Assembly (NCBI RefSeq): GCF_947498095.1
Contig: NZ_CANMJE010000009.1
Coordinates: 62,001 to 126,000 of the forward strand
Source of the DNA: an uncultured Shimia sp.
Lineage (GTDB): Bacteria; Pseudomonadota; Alphaproteobacteria; Rhodobacterales; Rhodobacteraceae
DNA: 64,000 bases
Direction: 5' to 3'
Shown in pieces: positions 50,218-59,287 of this stretch (positions are counted from its first letter, which is position 1; every line of letters starts with the position of its first letter). Below the pieces are notes generated by a model, which did no database searches, was not told the DNA's origin, and saw nothing but the letters and a program-made list of their open reading frames with translations. A program made the position numbers and the translations under genes.

Positions 50218-51735
50218 ATGTTTGAGAATCTAAGCGAACGCCTGTCTGGTGTCTTTGACCGTCTGACCAAGCAGGGCGCCCTGTCAGAAGACGACGTCAA
50301 AACCGCCCTTCGCGAAGTGCGTGTCGCCCTTCTTGAGGCCGATGTATCGCTGCCTGTTGCCCGCGACTTTGTTAAAGCCGTGCAAGACAAGGCCACTGGC
50401 CAATCGGTAACCAAATCCGTGACCCCCGGTCAGCAGGTCGTCAAAATCGTGCACGACGAGCTAAAGCACGTTCTGCAAGGCGGCGACGAAGAGCCCGGTG
50501 AACTCAAGATCGACAACCCGCCTGCCCCGATCCTGATGGTCGGCCTGCAAGGCTCGGGTAAGACCACAACAACTGGTAAACTCGCCAAACGTCTGACCGA
50601 AAAGAACGGCAAGCGCGTTCTGATGGCCTCGCTCGACATCTATCGCCCTGCCGCGATGCAACAGCTGCAGGTTCTGGGTACACAGATTGGTGTCGACACC
50701 CTGCCGATCGTGGCTGGCGAAAGCGCGGTGCAGATCGCCAAACGCGCCAAGCAACAGGCGACTTTGGGCGGTTATGACGTTTACATGCTCGACACCGCCG
50801 GTCGCTTGCAGATCGACGAAGTCCTCATGCAAGAGGTCGAAGATGTGCGCGACGCGGTGAACCCGCGTGAGACTCTGCTGGTGGTCGATGGCCTGACAGG
50901 TCAGGTCGCCGTGGAAGTCGCGGAAGAGTTTGACGGCAAGATCGGCATCTCGGGTGTTGTTTTGACCCGGATGGATGGCGATGGCCGTGGCGGCGCAGCG
51001 CTTTCGATGCGCGCTGTGACTGGCAAGCCGATCAAATTCGTTGGTCTTGGCGAAAAGATGGACGCGCTGGAAACCTTTGAGCCTGACCGCGTCGCGGGCC
51101 GCATCCTTGGCATGGGCGACATCGTCGCGCTGGTCGAAAAGGCGCAAGAAACCATTGAGGCCGAACAAGCCGAACGCATGATGAAGCGCTTTGCCAAAGG
51201 CCGCTTCAACATGAACGACATGAAAATGCAGCTCGAGCAGATGCAAAAGATGGGTGGCATGGAAGGCCTGATGGGCATGATGCCCGGCATGGCAAAGATG
51301 GCCAAGAACGTGCAGGACGCAGGTTTCGACGACAAGATGATCGTGCGTCAGATCGCCATGGTCCAGTCGATGACCAAGATGGAGCGTGCAAACCCTCAGA
51401 TCCTTCAGGCGAGCCGCAAGAAACGCATCGCCGCCGGATCCGGTATGGAGGTCAGCGACCTCAACAAGCTGTTGAAAATGCAACGCCAGATGTCCGACAT
51501 GATGAAAAAGATGGGCAAGATGGGCAAAGGCGGAATGCTCAAGCAAGCCATGAAAGGCATGATGGGCAAAGGCGGCGACCCGATGGCGGGTATGGACCCC
51601 TCGGCCATGGACCCCAAGGCGCTGGAGCAAGCAGCCAAAGCGATGGGCGGCAAAGGTGGCCTGCCCGGTGGTCTGCCGGGTCTGGGCGGCGGCGGACTGC
51701 CTCCGGGCCTCAGCGGTTTCGGGAAGAAGAAATAG
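50218..51735 (+). CDS. ffh: Signal recognition particle protein Ffh
   Basis: 505 aa; MVGLQGSGKTTTTGKLAKRL, DTAGRLQ, Met-rich M domain. Confidence 0.97.
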   Translation: MFENLSERLSGVFDRLTKQGALSEDDVKTALREVRVALLEADVSLPVARDFVKAVQDKATGQSVTKSVTPGQQVVKIVHDELKHVLQGGDEEPGELKIDNPPAPILMVGLQGSGKTTTTGKLAKRLTEKNGKRVLMASLDIYRPAAMQQLQVLGTQIGVDTLPIVAGESAVQIAKRAKQQATLGGYDVYMLDTAGRLQIDEVLMQEVEDVRDAVNPRETLLVVDGLTGQVAVEVAEEFDGKIGISGVVLTRMDGDGRGGAALSMRAVTGKPIKFVGLGEKMDALETFEPDRVAGRILGMGDIVALVEKAQETIEAEQAERMMKRFAKGRFNMNDMKMQLEQMQKMGGMEGLMGMMPGMAKMAKNVQDAGFDDKMIVRQIAMVQSMTKMERANPQILQASRKKRIAAGSGMEVSDLNKLLKMQRQMSDMMKKMGKMGKGGMLKQAMKGMMGKGGDPMAGMDPSAMDPKALEQAAKAMGGKGGLPGGLPGLGGGGLPPGLSGFGKKK

Positions 51736-51739
51736 CTTC

Positions 51740-52291
51740 ATGACCGCCACCTTCTCCATACCCACGCTTGAATCCGAACGGCTGATCCTTCGCGCCCCTG
51801 CGGAAAAGGATTTTGAGGCCGAGGCCGCGTTCTATGCGTCGGATGCATCCAGTTTCGTTGGTGGCCCCAAACGGCCCGACGAAACATGGCGCATGCTATG
51901 TTCGCTAGTGGGACATTGGGCATTCCGTGGCTATGGTCTCTGGGCGGTGGATGACAAGAAAACGGGTGCGTATCTGGGCAAGGTTGGCCTCTGGTGCCCT
52001 GACGGTTGGCCCGAGCCAGAAATCGGCTGGTCGCTGCTGCCTGAAGCCTGGGGCAATGGATTTGCCACTGAGGCCGCCATAGCGGCGCGGGACCATGCCT
52101 ATAGTACGCTCGGCTGGAAAACGGCGATCTCACTGATCGACCCCGCCAACGCTGCCAGCGAAGCAGTTGCCAAGCGCCTCGGTGCATCGTTCGAGACCAC
52201 TTATGAGCATCCCGCATTCGGCAGCATGTATATCTGGCGCCACCCTTCTGCGGATGACCTCGCGGCCGGCGGCATGGAGGCCTATGCATGA
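51740..52291 (+). CDS. GNAT family N-acetyltransferase (RimJ/RimL-like), paralog 1
   Basis: SIPTLESERLILRAPAEKDF, EIGWSLLPEAWGNGFATEAA. Confidence 0.9.
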   Translation: MTATFSIPTLESERLILRAPAEKDFEAEAAFYASDASSFVGGPKRPDETWRMLCSLVGHWAFRGYGLWAVDDKKTGAYLGKVGLWCPDGWPEPEIGWSLLPEAWGNGFATEAAIAARDHAYSTLGWKTAISLIDPANAASEAVAKRLGASFETTYEHPAFGSMYIWRHPSADDLAAGGMEAYA

Positions 52292-52806
52292 CCTCTTTTG
52301 CCATCCCTACTGTCGAGACCGATCGTCTGATCCTGCGTGCGCCGAAGCTGTCGGACCTGCCGCGCATGGAAGCGTTCTTTGCCAGCAAGCGCAGCGCCTA
52401 TGTCGGCGGCCCGCGCGATGCAATGGCCTGTTTCACCAGCCTGACCAGCCGCATTGGCCACTGGGCAGTTCGCGGCTTTGGGTTGTGGCATTTCGAAGAC
52501 AAGACTACGGGCACTTTCATGGGCTGGGCCGGCATCATCGATGCCCCCGGCTGGCACGAACCTGAACTGGGCTGGAGCGTCATGGAAGATGGCGAGGGCA
52601 AAGGCTATGCCTCGGAAGCCGTTTTGGCCGCGCGCGACTATGTCGCCCGCCATTTCGGACTGGGCCACCTGATGAGTTACATCGCCCCTGCCAATGACCG
52701 GTCCATCACTATGGCCAAACGGCTGGGTGCAGAATTTGAGCGCGAACATTCACTGATGGGCAAATCCTGCCACATCTATCGTCATCCCAAAGTGGAGACA
52801 GTGTAA
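52288..52806 (+). CDS. GNAT family N-acetyltransferase (RimJ/RimL-like), paralog 2
   Basis: 172 aa; AIPTVETDRLILRAPKLSD, ELGWSVMEDGEGKGYASEA; ATGA overlap with paralog 1. Confidence 0.92.
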   Translation: MTSFAIPTVETDRLILRAPKLSDLPRMEAFFASKRSAYVGGPRDAMACFTSLTSRIGHWAVRGFGLWHFEDKTTGTFMGWAGIIDAPGWHEPELGWSVMEDGEGKGYASEAVLAARDYVARHFGLGHLMSYIAPANDRSITMAKRLGAEFEREHSLMGKSCHIYRHPKVETV

Positions 52807-53411
52807 TGGCCACGAAAAACATCCCTATCCTTGAGACCAAACGTCTCGTGCTGCGCGGTCCGGACGCGGAGGACTATGCTGCGTTCAAAGCGACGTTCGC
52901 GTCGTATCGCTCGCGATTCATGGGCGGTCCGTTGAACCCTTATGAAACCTGGATGCTCTATGCCGCCGAGATCGGCCATTGGACCATTCGCGGCTACGGC
53001 ATGTGGATGATCCACGACAAAGAGACCGACGAAACCTATGGCATGGCAGGCGGTTGGATGCCGGCAGCCTGGCCGGAAAAGGAAATTGCCTGGATCATCT
53101 GGCCGTCGGCTGTTGGCCACGGTTATGCGCTCGAGGCTGCACATGCGGCGCGCAAGTATTTCTACAACGAGCTGGGATGGGATGGGGCCGTGTCTTATCT
53201 CGATCCCAAGAACCTCGACTCGATCCGGCTGGCCGAACGCCTTGGCGCGGTAAAAGACAAAGAAGCCGCCTCCGTCGATGGCAATGACGTGGTCTATCGC
53301 CACCCGAGCGCCGAACAACTGGCAAACAGCCAGATCAATGACGGCATCGAAATGGAGATCAGCCACTACGCCGACCCATTGTTCAAACCGAAAGGATACG
53401 CCCTTGACTGA
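52806..53411 (+). CDS. GNAT family N-acetyltransferase (RimJ/RimL-like), paralog 3
   Basis: 201 aa; NIPILETKRLVLRGPDAEDY, EIAWIIWPSAVGHGYALEAA; TAATG overlap with paralog 2. Confidence 0.9.
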   Translation: MATKNIPILETKRLVLRGPDAEDYAAFKATFASYRSRFMGGPLNPYETWMLYAAEIGHWTIRGYGMWMIHDKETDETYGMAGGWMPAAWPEKEIAWIIWPSAVGHGYALEAAHAARKYFYNELGWDGAVSYLDPKNLDSIRLAERLGAVKDKEAASVDGNDVVYRHPSAEQLANSQINDGIEMEISHYADPLFKPKGYALD

Positions 53412-53700
53412 CGCCGTGACCCGCGCCGCCGAGGTGCTGAAAGACCATCGTGAAAGCATCGACCGTCTGGATGCGATCCTTGTCTATACGCTGGGCGAGC
53501 GGTTCAAGCACACCCAAGCCGTCGGACAGCTTAAGGCCGAACATGACCTACCGCCTTCGGATCCGGCGCGCGAAGCCAAACAGATTTCCCGGCTCGAGGA
53601 TATGGCAGAGCGCGCCAATCTTGACCCGGAATTCGCCAAGAAATTCCTGAACTTCATCATTGATGAGGTCATCAGGCACCACAAGAAACATCAAGGGTAA
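53404..53700 (+). CDS. Chorismate mutase (AroQ class)
   Basis: 98 aa from TTG start; HRESIDRLDAILVYTLGERFKHTQAVGQLKAEHDLPPSDPAREAKQ. Confidence 0.88.
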   Translation: MTDAVTRAAEVLKDHRESIDRLDAILVYTLGERFKHTQAVGQLKAEHDLPPSDPAREAKQISRLEDMAERANLDPEFAKKFLNFIIDEVIRHHKKHQG

Positions 53701-53772
53701 CAAAGGGTTACCCGGACAACAGGAATGACGGGGGAAACCCCTCAAATAGCTTAGGAACAGGAGATACACACC

Positions 53773-54165
53773 ATGGCTATGAAAATTCGTCTCGCCCGCG
53801 GCGGCTCGAAAAAACGTCCTTTCTATCGCGTTGTTGCGGCTGACAGCCGTATGCCTCGTGATGGCCGTTTCATCGAAAAACTGGGCACCTACAACCCGCT
53901 TCTGCCAAAAGACAGCGAAGAGCGCGTGAAGCTGAACATGGAACGCGTTCAGTACTGGCTGGACCAAGGCGCCAAGCCTTCTGACCGTGTTGCACGTTTC
54001 CTCGAAGCCGCTGGCACGCTGGAAAAATCTGAGCGTAACAACCCTCAGAAAGCCGAGCCTGGCCAAAAAGCCAAGGACCGCGCTGAAGAGAAAGCCGCCA
54101 AAGCCGCAGAAGCGACTGAAGCAGCCGAAGCGCCTGCGGAAGAAGAAGCAGCCGCAGAAGAATAA
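53773..54165 (+). CDS. rpsP: 30S ribosomal protein S16
   Basis: 130 aa; [43 protein letters not shown]. Confidence 0.98.
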   Translation: MAMKIRLARGGSKKRPFYRVVAADSRMPRDGRFIEKLGTYNPLLPKDSEERVKLNMERVQYWLDQGAKPSDRVARFLEAAGTLEKSERNNPQKAEPGQKAKDRAEEKAAKAAEATEAAEAPAEEEAAAEE

Positions 54166-54182
54166 GCCGGGATCGTTCTGGA

Positions 54183-54812
54183 ATGACCACTTTTTCAACT
54201 GCATTCCAGAAAGACCTGACGCAGCTTATGAAATGGCGCCGCGATGTGCGCCATTTCAAAACCGATCCGGTAGACGAGGCACTCTTGCAAGAGTGCCTCG
54301 ATGCCTTTCTGATGGCGCCCTCGGTCGGCCTATCTGAACCTTGGCGCCTTATTCGGATCGAAAGCCATGCGGCAAGGACCGCAGCGCTTGAAAACTTCAA
54401 AGCTGAAAATGACAAGGCTCTGACGGGATACCGCGGTGAGAAAGCAGCGCTTTATGCCTCGCTAAAGCTTTCTGGCATGGCCGAAGCGCCAGTGCAGTTT
54501 GCCATCTATTGCGACGACGGAACGACAAAAGGCGATGGGCTGGGTGCGGGCACGATGCCCGAAACCCGCAAATATTCAGTGGTCAGTGCCATCAACTTGT
54601 TTTGGCTCGCAGCGCGTGCCAGAGGATTGGGCGTGGGATGGGTCTCAGTTTTAGACCCTGAACGGCTTGGTCGTGATCTGGACGTTGAAGGCGACTGGAC
54701 CTTCGTCGCGTATCTTTGCGTTGGCTATCCAAAGACCTCATCGGACCATCCTGAACTTGAACAACTTGGATGGGAAGATCGGCGCAATGCCCTTCCAATA
54801 CTTACCCGATAA
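54183..54812 (+). CDS. bluB: 5,6-dimethylbenzimidazole synthase BluB (nitroreductase-like)
   Basis: RRDVRHFKTDPVDEALL, APSVGLSEPWRLIRI, GLGVGWVSVLDPE. Confidence 0.9.
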   Translation: MTTFSTAFQKDLTQLMKWRRDVRHFKTDPVDEALLQECLDAFLMAPSVGLSEPWRLIRIESHAARTAALENFKAENDKALTGYRGEKAALYASLKLSGMAEAPVQFAIYCDDGTTKGDGLGAGTMPETRKYSVVSAINLFWLAARARGLGVGWVSVLDPERLGRDLDVEGDWTFVAYLCVGYPKTSSDHPELEQLGWEDRRNALPILTR

Positions 54813-54913
54813 TGCCTGAACCGCGGCGATAGCGCGCAATCCTCTCTGAGCCGGACGCTCTCGGGTTGCCCTTGTAGGCCGGATCATGGAAACTGATAAC
54901 AAGAAGCGGCGGA

Positions 54914-55423
54914 TTGAATATGACAGACATGGTTTGTGTCGGAGCAGTGGCTGGGGCCTATGGCGTGCGCGGTGAAGTACGGCTCAAGAGCTTTACGGCA
55001 GACGCCGAAGCCATTGCCGACTATGCGCCTCTGCAAACCGAAGATGGCATGCGCGAGTTTGGCGTTAGCGTAACCCGAGCCATCAAAAACGGACTTGTCG
55101 CCCGACTGACCGGCGTCTCCACGAAAGAAGATGCCGACGCTCTTAAGGGTGTTCGCCTTTATGTGCCTCGAGACCGGTTGCCTGATTTGCCGGACGATGA
55201 ATTCTACTATGCAGATCTGATCGGCCTTGAGGTACGCGACACGGGAGGAACCGTGCTTGGGCATGTCAAATCCGTGCAAAATCACGGTGCTGCCGATCTG
55301 TTAGAGATCCATGGCCCTGATCTGAAGTCCACGGTCCTCTTGCCGTTTACACATGAGGTCGTGCCAACCATCGACATGGAAGCCGCGCGGATCATTGCCG
55401 ACCCGCCTGAGGGGCTTTTCTGA
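54914..55423 (+). CDS. rimM: Ribosome maturation factor RimM
   Basis: 169 aa; [33 protein letters not shown]. Confidence 0.95.
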   Translation: MNMTDMVCVGAVAGAYGVRGEVRLKSFTADAEAIADYAPLQTEDGMREFGVSVTRAIKNGLVARLTGVSTKEDADALKGVRLYVPRDRLPDLPDDEFYYADLIGLEVRDTGGTVLGHVKSVQNHGAADLLEIHGPDLKSTVLLPFTHEVVPTIDMEAARIIADPPEGLF

Positions 55424-56233
55424 ATGGTGCGAATGTTGGTTCACGCCGGATTTCACAAAACCGGCACCACAAGCGTGCAACGTATGCTGGCCCATAACAA
55501 GCGCTTGCTGGGTCGGGAGGCCCACATCGTTTTGCGCAAGCACATCATGTCGATTTGCGAAAACGCACGTGCCTTTTCAGCAAGCCGGGACAAGCTGGAC
55601 TTACTGGCCTTTACCTATGAGCTCTCCGACTTTCTCGACCGGTACAAGGACGGCCCGGACAAGCACATCTGCATCAGTTCCGAAGACCTGATCGGTCACA
55701 TGCCCGGACGGCGCAAACTGACAACCTATGACGCCGCCCCGATCCTGATGAAGGCCTTTGTGCACACGGTTGAACGTGTCATGCCCGAGCCACCCGAGAT
55801 GATCTTTTACTTCTCGACACGGGAAGCCTCGAGCTGGCTCACATCCTGCCACACCCAGCATCTACGGGCGGTCAGGATGACCATGACAACCCAAGAATAC
55901 ATTGACGCCTATGCCGACAGTGCCCGACTGGACCGGATCGTCGACATGGTGAAAATTGCCGTCAAACCTCACCGGGTTGAAACTGCCCCCTTGGAGCGCT
56001 TGACCAAGATGCCGCTTGGACCTTTGACGCCGATCTTGGACCTGTTGGACATCTCACCTGGTATCCGCCGAAAGTTGAAACCACTGCCCCCTGCAAATGT
56101 CTCGGTGTCCGAGGATTTGCGCAACGAGTTCCTGCGCATCAATCAAAGTGATTTGGACTATGACAAGATGCGTCAAGCCAAACGTGCCGCGCGAACACGT
56201 TGGGAGAATGACCTGCAGAGTCAGGACGGCTAA
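55424..56233 (+). CDS. Sulfotransferase-like protein, tandem copy 1
   Basis: 269 aa; HAGFHKTGTTSVQ (PAPS 5'-loop-like), FYFSTREASSWLTS. Confidence 0.7.
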   Translation: MVRMLVHAGFHKTGTTSVQRMLAHNKRLLGREAHIVLRKHIMSICENARAFSASRDKLDLLAFTYELSDFLDRYKDGPDKHICISSEDLIGHMPGRRKLTTYDAAPILMKAFVHTVERVMPEPPEMIFYFSTREASSWLTSCHTQHLRAVRMTMTTQEYIDAYADSARLDRIVDMVKIAVKPHRVETAPLERLTKMPLGPLTPILDLLDISPGIRRKLKPLPPANVSVSEDLRNEFLRINQSDLDYDKMRQAKRAARTRWENDLQSQDG

Positions 56234-56236
56234 ACC

Positions 56237-57046
56237 ATGCGTGTCACCACCGGCAAGATCATCATCCACGCCGGATTTCACAAAACCGGAACGTCTTCGG
56301 TACAGGCAACTCTGCGCCACAATCGGACAAATCTGAAACCACATGCCGCGCTTGCATTGAAGTGGCGCATAAAGGATCTGACCCATGCCATGCGGGGCTA
56401 TTCAACCTGGCCCGATCCGATCAGCCTGATGAAAGTGACCCACCGGCTGGATCAATGGCTGAACGACATGCCCGACCTCAAGAACCGCGGACTGATCGTG
56501 TCTGCCGAGGAACTGGCCGGCCATATGCCGGGCCGCGAGGAGATTGCGGATTATTCAGCGGCTGCCGTTCTGGCACGAGAAATCAGAGACGCGTTCGTAA
56601 GACGGTACCGCCAACCTGATTTGCACTTTGTCTATACCACGCGCGCGGCATCCAGCTGGCTGAACAGCGCCTATTGGGAACATGTGAAATCGTCATCCAT
56701 GACGATCACGCAGGATACCTTTCTAGGCCGCTTTCCGAACGCCGCGAACTTTGGGTCCGTGCTGGACAAAGTACAAACCGCAGTATCGCCCTACTCTGTG
56801 ACACATGTGCCAATTGAGGACTGCAACACCCTCAGGTTGGGACCCGCAGAGAGACTATTAAAACTCGCTGGCCTGACCGACGCCGACCTCAAAAAGTTTG
56901 AACCAATTCTGCCCGCAAACACGCGCTTGCCGATCGGTGTTTTGCAGGAATTGCTGGACCTGAACCGCAATATCAGCGACAGGGAGGCGCGGAGCGCGGC
57001 CAAGAAAGCCGTGCTGCAGCGCCATGAAGAAAGTGCAGCCTCATGA
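56237..57046 (+). CDS. Sulfotransferase-like protein, tandem copy 2
   Basis: 269 aa; HAGFHKTGTSSVQ, FVYTTRAASSWLNS; paralog of 55424-56233. Confidence 0.7.
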   Translation: MRVTTGKIIIHAGFHKTGTSSVQATLRHNRTNLKPHAALALKWRIKDLTHAMRGYSTWPDPISLMKVTHRLDQWLNDMPDLKNRGLIVSAEELAGHMPGREEIADYSAAAVLAREIRDAFVRRYRQPDLHFVYTTRAASSWLNSAYWEHVKSSSMTITQDTFLGRFPNAANFGSVLDKVQTAVSPYSVTHVPIEDCNTLRLGPAERLLKLAGLTDADLKKFEPILPANTRLPIGVLQELLDLNRNISDREARSAAKKAVLQRHEESAAS

Positions 57047-57849
57047 CTGACAAGCCCCGCTCGCATGGGCGAAAAACCATCACTGCGTCGTTGAAACCGC
57101 GTGAACTGATGACCCATAATCCACAGCTGGCAGGCGTCTGGACTGCGCGGATCATCACGCTATTTCCCGATGCCTTTCCCGGTGTGCTAGGCGAGAGCCT
57201 GACGGGCAAAGCGTTGAAAGACGGCAAGTGGCAGATTGAGACCACAGATTTGCGTCCCTTTGGCATTGGTAAGCACCGTAACGTGGATGACACCCCAGCA
57301 GGCGGCGGCGCGGGCATGGTGTTGCGTGCGGATGTGCTGGGCAACGCGATCGAACACACAATGCGCGCCGCGCGGGGCAACTGGCCACTTGTTTACCTCA
57401 GCCCGCGTGGACGACGCTTTGATCAAAAGGCGGCCCGCGCTTGGGCGAAATGCGACGGTATCACTATGCTGTGCGGCCGTTTTGAGGGCGTCGATCAGCG
57501 GGTTCTGGATCACTACAACATTCAAGAGGTCAGCCTTGGTGATTTTGTCCTGACCGGCGGTGAGATTGCAGCGCAAGCCATGATCGATGCGACGGTACGG
57601 CTGTTGCCGGACGTGCTCGGCAACGCCGACAGCATTGAGGACGAGAGCCATTCAAACGGTCTTTTGGAGCATCCGCAGTACACCCGCCCCGCCGAGTGGT
57701 TGGGTCGCGAAATCCCCGAGGTCCTGATGTCAGGGCATCACGGCAATATTGAGAAATGGCGCAAGGCTCAGGCCGAAGACCTGACCCGCCAACGGCGTCC
57801 GGACATGTGGGCCACCCATGAAGACAAGGATGAGGGTGACCAAGGGTAA
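57043..57849 (+). CDS. trmD: tRNA (guanine37-N1)-methyltransferase TrmD
   Basis: 268 aa; LFPDAFPGVLGESLTGKAL, GFDQRVL-like EGVDQRVLDHY, GDFVLTGGEIAAQ. Confidence 0.97.
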   Translation: MTDKPRSHGRKTITASLKPRELMTHNPQLAGVWTARIITLFPDAFPGVLGESLTGKALKDGKWQIETTDLRPFGIGKHRNVDDTPAGGGAGMVLRADVLGNAIEHTMRAARGNWPLVYLSPRGRRFDQKAARAWAKCDGITMLCGRFEGVDQRVLDHYNIQEVSLGDFVLTGGEIAAQAMIDATVRLLPDVLGNADSIEDESHSNGLLEHPQYTRPAEWLGREIPEVLMSGHHGNIEKWRKAQAEDLTRQRRPDMWATHEDKDEGDQG

Positions 57850-57910
57850 ACCAGAAGTCGTTGCGCATGCCCGCCTAGCCATGTTTATATCTTTGCGAAC
57901 AGTTTGATTA

Positions 57911-58258
57911 TTGGGAGATTTAGCAATGGCTGGTAAATTTGAACTCTACACCGACAAAGCGGGTGAATATCGGTTTCGTCTGAAAGCAGGCAATGGCGAG
58001 ATTATTCTGGCCAGCGAAGGCTACAAGCAACGCGCCAGCGCCGAAAACGGCATTGCTTCGGTGCAGAAAAATGCCTCTGAAGATGCGCGTTACGAGCGCA
58101 AGGAAACCAAGTCGGGCAAGCATATGTTCAACTTGAAAGCCACCAACGGCCAGGTGATCGGCACGTCGGAAAGCTACGAAAGCACCTCAGGCCGCGACAA
58201 TGGTATTGCTTCGGTTATGAAGAACGCACCGGGTGCTGAAACCAAAGACCTGACCTGA
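57911..58258 (+). CDS. YegP/DUF1508 family protein (two repeats)
   Basis: 115 aa; GKFELYTDKAGEYRFRLKAGNGEIILASEGY and HMFNLKATNGQVIGTSESY. Confidence 0.92.
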   Translation: MGDLAMAGKFELYTDKAGEYRFRLKAGNGEIILASEGYKQRASAENGIASVQKNASEDARYERKETKSGKHMFNLKATNGQVIGTSESYESTSGRDNGIASVMKNAPGAETKDLT

Positions 58259-58273
58259 GGCCATCGATACAAT

Positions 58274-58303
58274 CGAGCAGAACTTTTCAGGAAGTTCTGC
58301 TCG
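58274..58303. other. Strong intergenic stem-loop upstream of rplS
   Basis: CGAGCAGAACTT-ttcagg-AAGTTCTGCTCG, 12-bp perfect stem, no immediate T tract. Confidence 0.7.
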
Positions 58304-58611
58304 CGGAAGCTTTCTAGAAAAACTAGGACGCCACGCGTGGGAAGACCCTTGCCAAACCTTTAAACCTTCCATAAAAGCCGCTCATTCCCGGTCGGAGATT
58401 CCGACTCGGGTGTTTTTGGTGTTCGTGCCAAGGATCGCAACGGGTTTTCTTCTGCCTCGAGTGATTTTGGCAAAAGCGGGATCGAAGACGGACTAAGGAA
58501 AGACGGTTCACCCTCAGGCGGGCGCGCATGCGGACCCGAGCGAAGACCAGGAGCTAGAGAACCGCGCAAATCTTCGTGGATTAACCACGGGCAAAATAAG
58601 GAGCGTTTCAG

Positions 58612-58986
58612 ATGGATCTGATCGCACAGATTGAGGCGGAACAAATTGCCGCCCTGGGGAAAGACATCCCCGACTTCAAAGCCGGCGACACCATTCGCGT
58701 CGGCTATAAAGTGACCGAAGGGTCGCGCTCGCGCGTCCAGAACTACGAAGGCGTTTGCATCGCCCGTAACAACGGCAAAGGCATTGCCGGTTCGTTCACT
58801 GTTCGTAAGATTTCTTTTGGTGAAGGTGTGGAACGTAACTTCCCACTGTTCTCGACCAACATCGACTCGATCACAGTTGTGCGTCGCGGTCGTGTACGTC
58901 GCGCCAAACTGTACTATCTGCGCTCGCGTCGCGGTAAATCCGCGCGTATCGCAGAAGACACCCACTATAAGCCCAAGCAAGCGTAA
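58612..58986 (+). CDS. rplS: 50S ribosomal protein L19
   Basis: 124 aa; [32 protein letters not shown]. Confidence 0.98.
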   Translation: MDLIAQIEAEQIAALGKDIPDFKAGDTIRVGYKVTEGSRSRVQNYEGVCIARNNGKGIAGSFTVRKISFGEGVERNFPLFSTNIDSITVVRRGRVRRAKLYYLRSRRGKSARIAEDTHYKPKQA

Positions 58987-58997
58987 GGAGCGGTAAC

Positions 58998-59219
58998 ATG
59001 AAAAAAGACACTCATCCCGATTACCACTTCATCGACGTCAAAATGACCGACGGCACCATCCTCAAGATGCGTTCGACCTATGGTAAAGACGGCGATACGC
59101 TGTCATTGGACATCGACCCAACCGTGCACCCAGCTTGGACCGGCGGCACTTCGCGCCTGCTGGACGCTGGCGGCCGCGTGTCGAAGTTCAAAAAGAAATA
59201 CGAAGGCCTGGGCTTCTAA
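58998..59219 (+). CDS. rpmE: 50S ribosomal protein L31 (no zinc-binding Cys)
   Basis: 73 aa; [20 protein letters not shown] ... HPAWTGG. Confidence 0.95.
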   Translation: MKKDTHPDYHFIDVKMTDGTILKMRSTYGKDGDTLSLDIDPTVHPAWTGGTSRLLDAGGRVSKFKKKYEGLGF

Positions 59220-59245
59220 GCACCGCTTCAAGATTTCAAACGAAG

Positions 59246-59275
59246 ACGCCGCTCCAATCCAGGGCGGCGTTTTTC
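59246..59275 (+). terminator. Rho-independent terminator downstream of rpmE
   Basis: ACGCCGC...GGCGGCGTTTTT. Confidence 0.75.
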
Positions 59276-59287
59276 TTTGCGGCGCGC

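Noticed and set aside
50461-51765. 434-aa minus-strand ORF antisense to ffh
   Set aside because: His/Leu-rich low-complexity translation is the mirror of ffh codon usage; ffh is unambiguous on the + strand.
58187-58529. Minus-strand ORFs between yegP and rplS
   Set aside because: No family motif; they cover the hairpin-rich noncoding gap.
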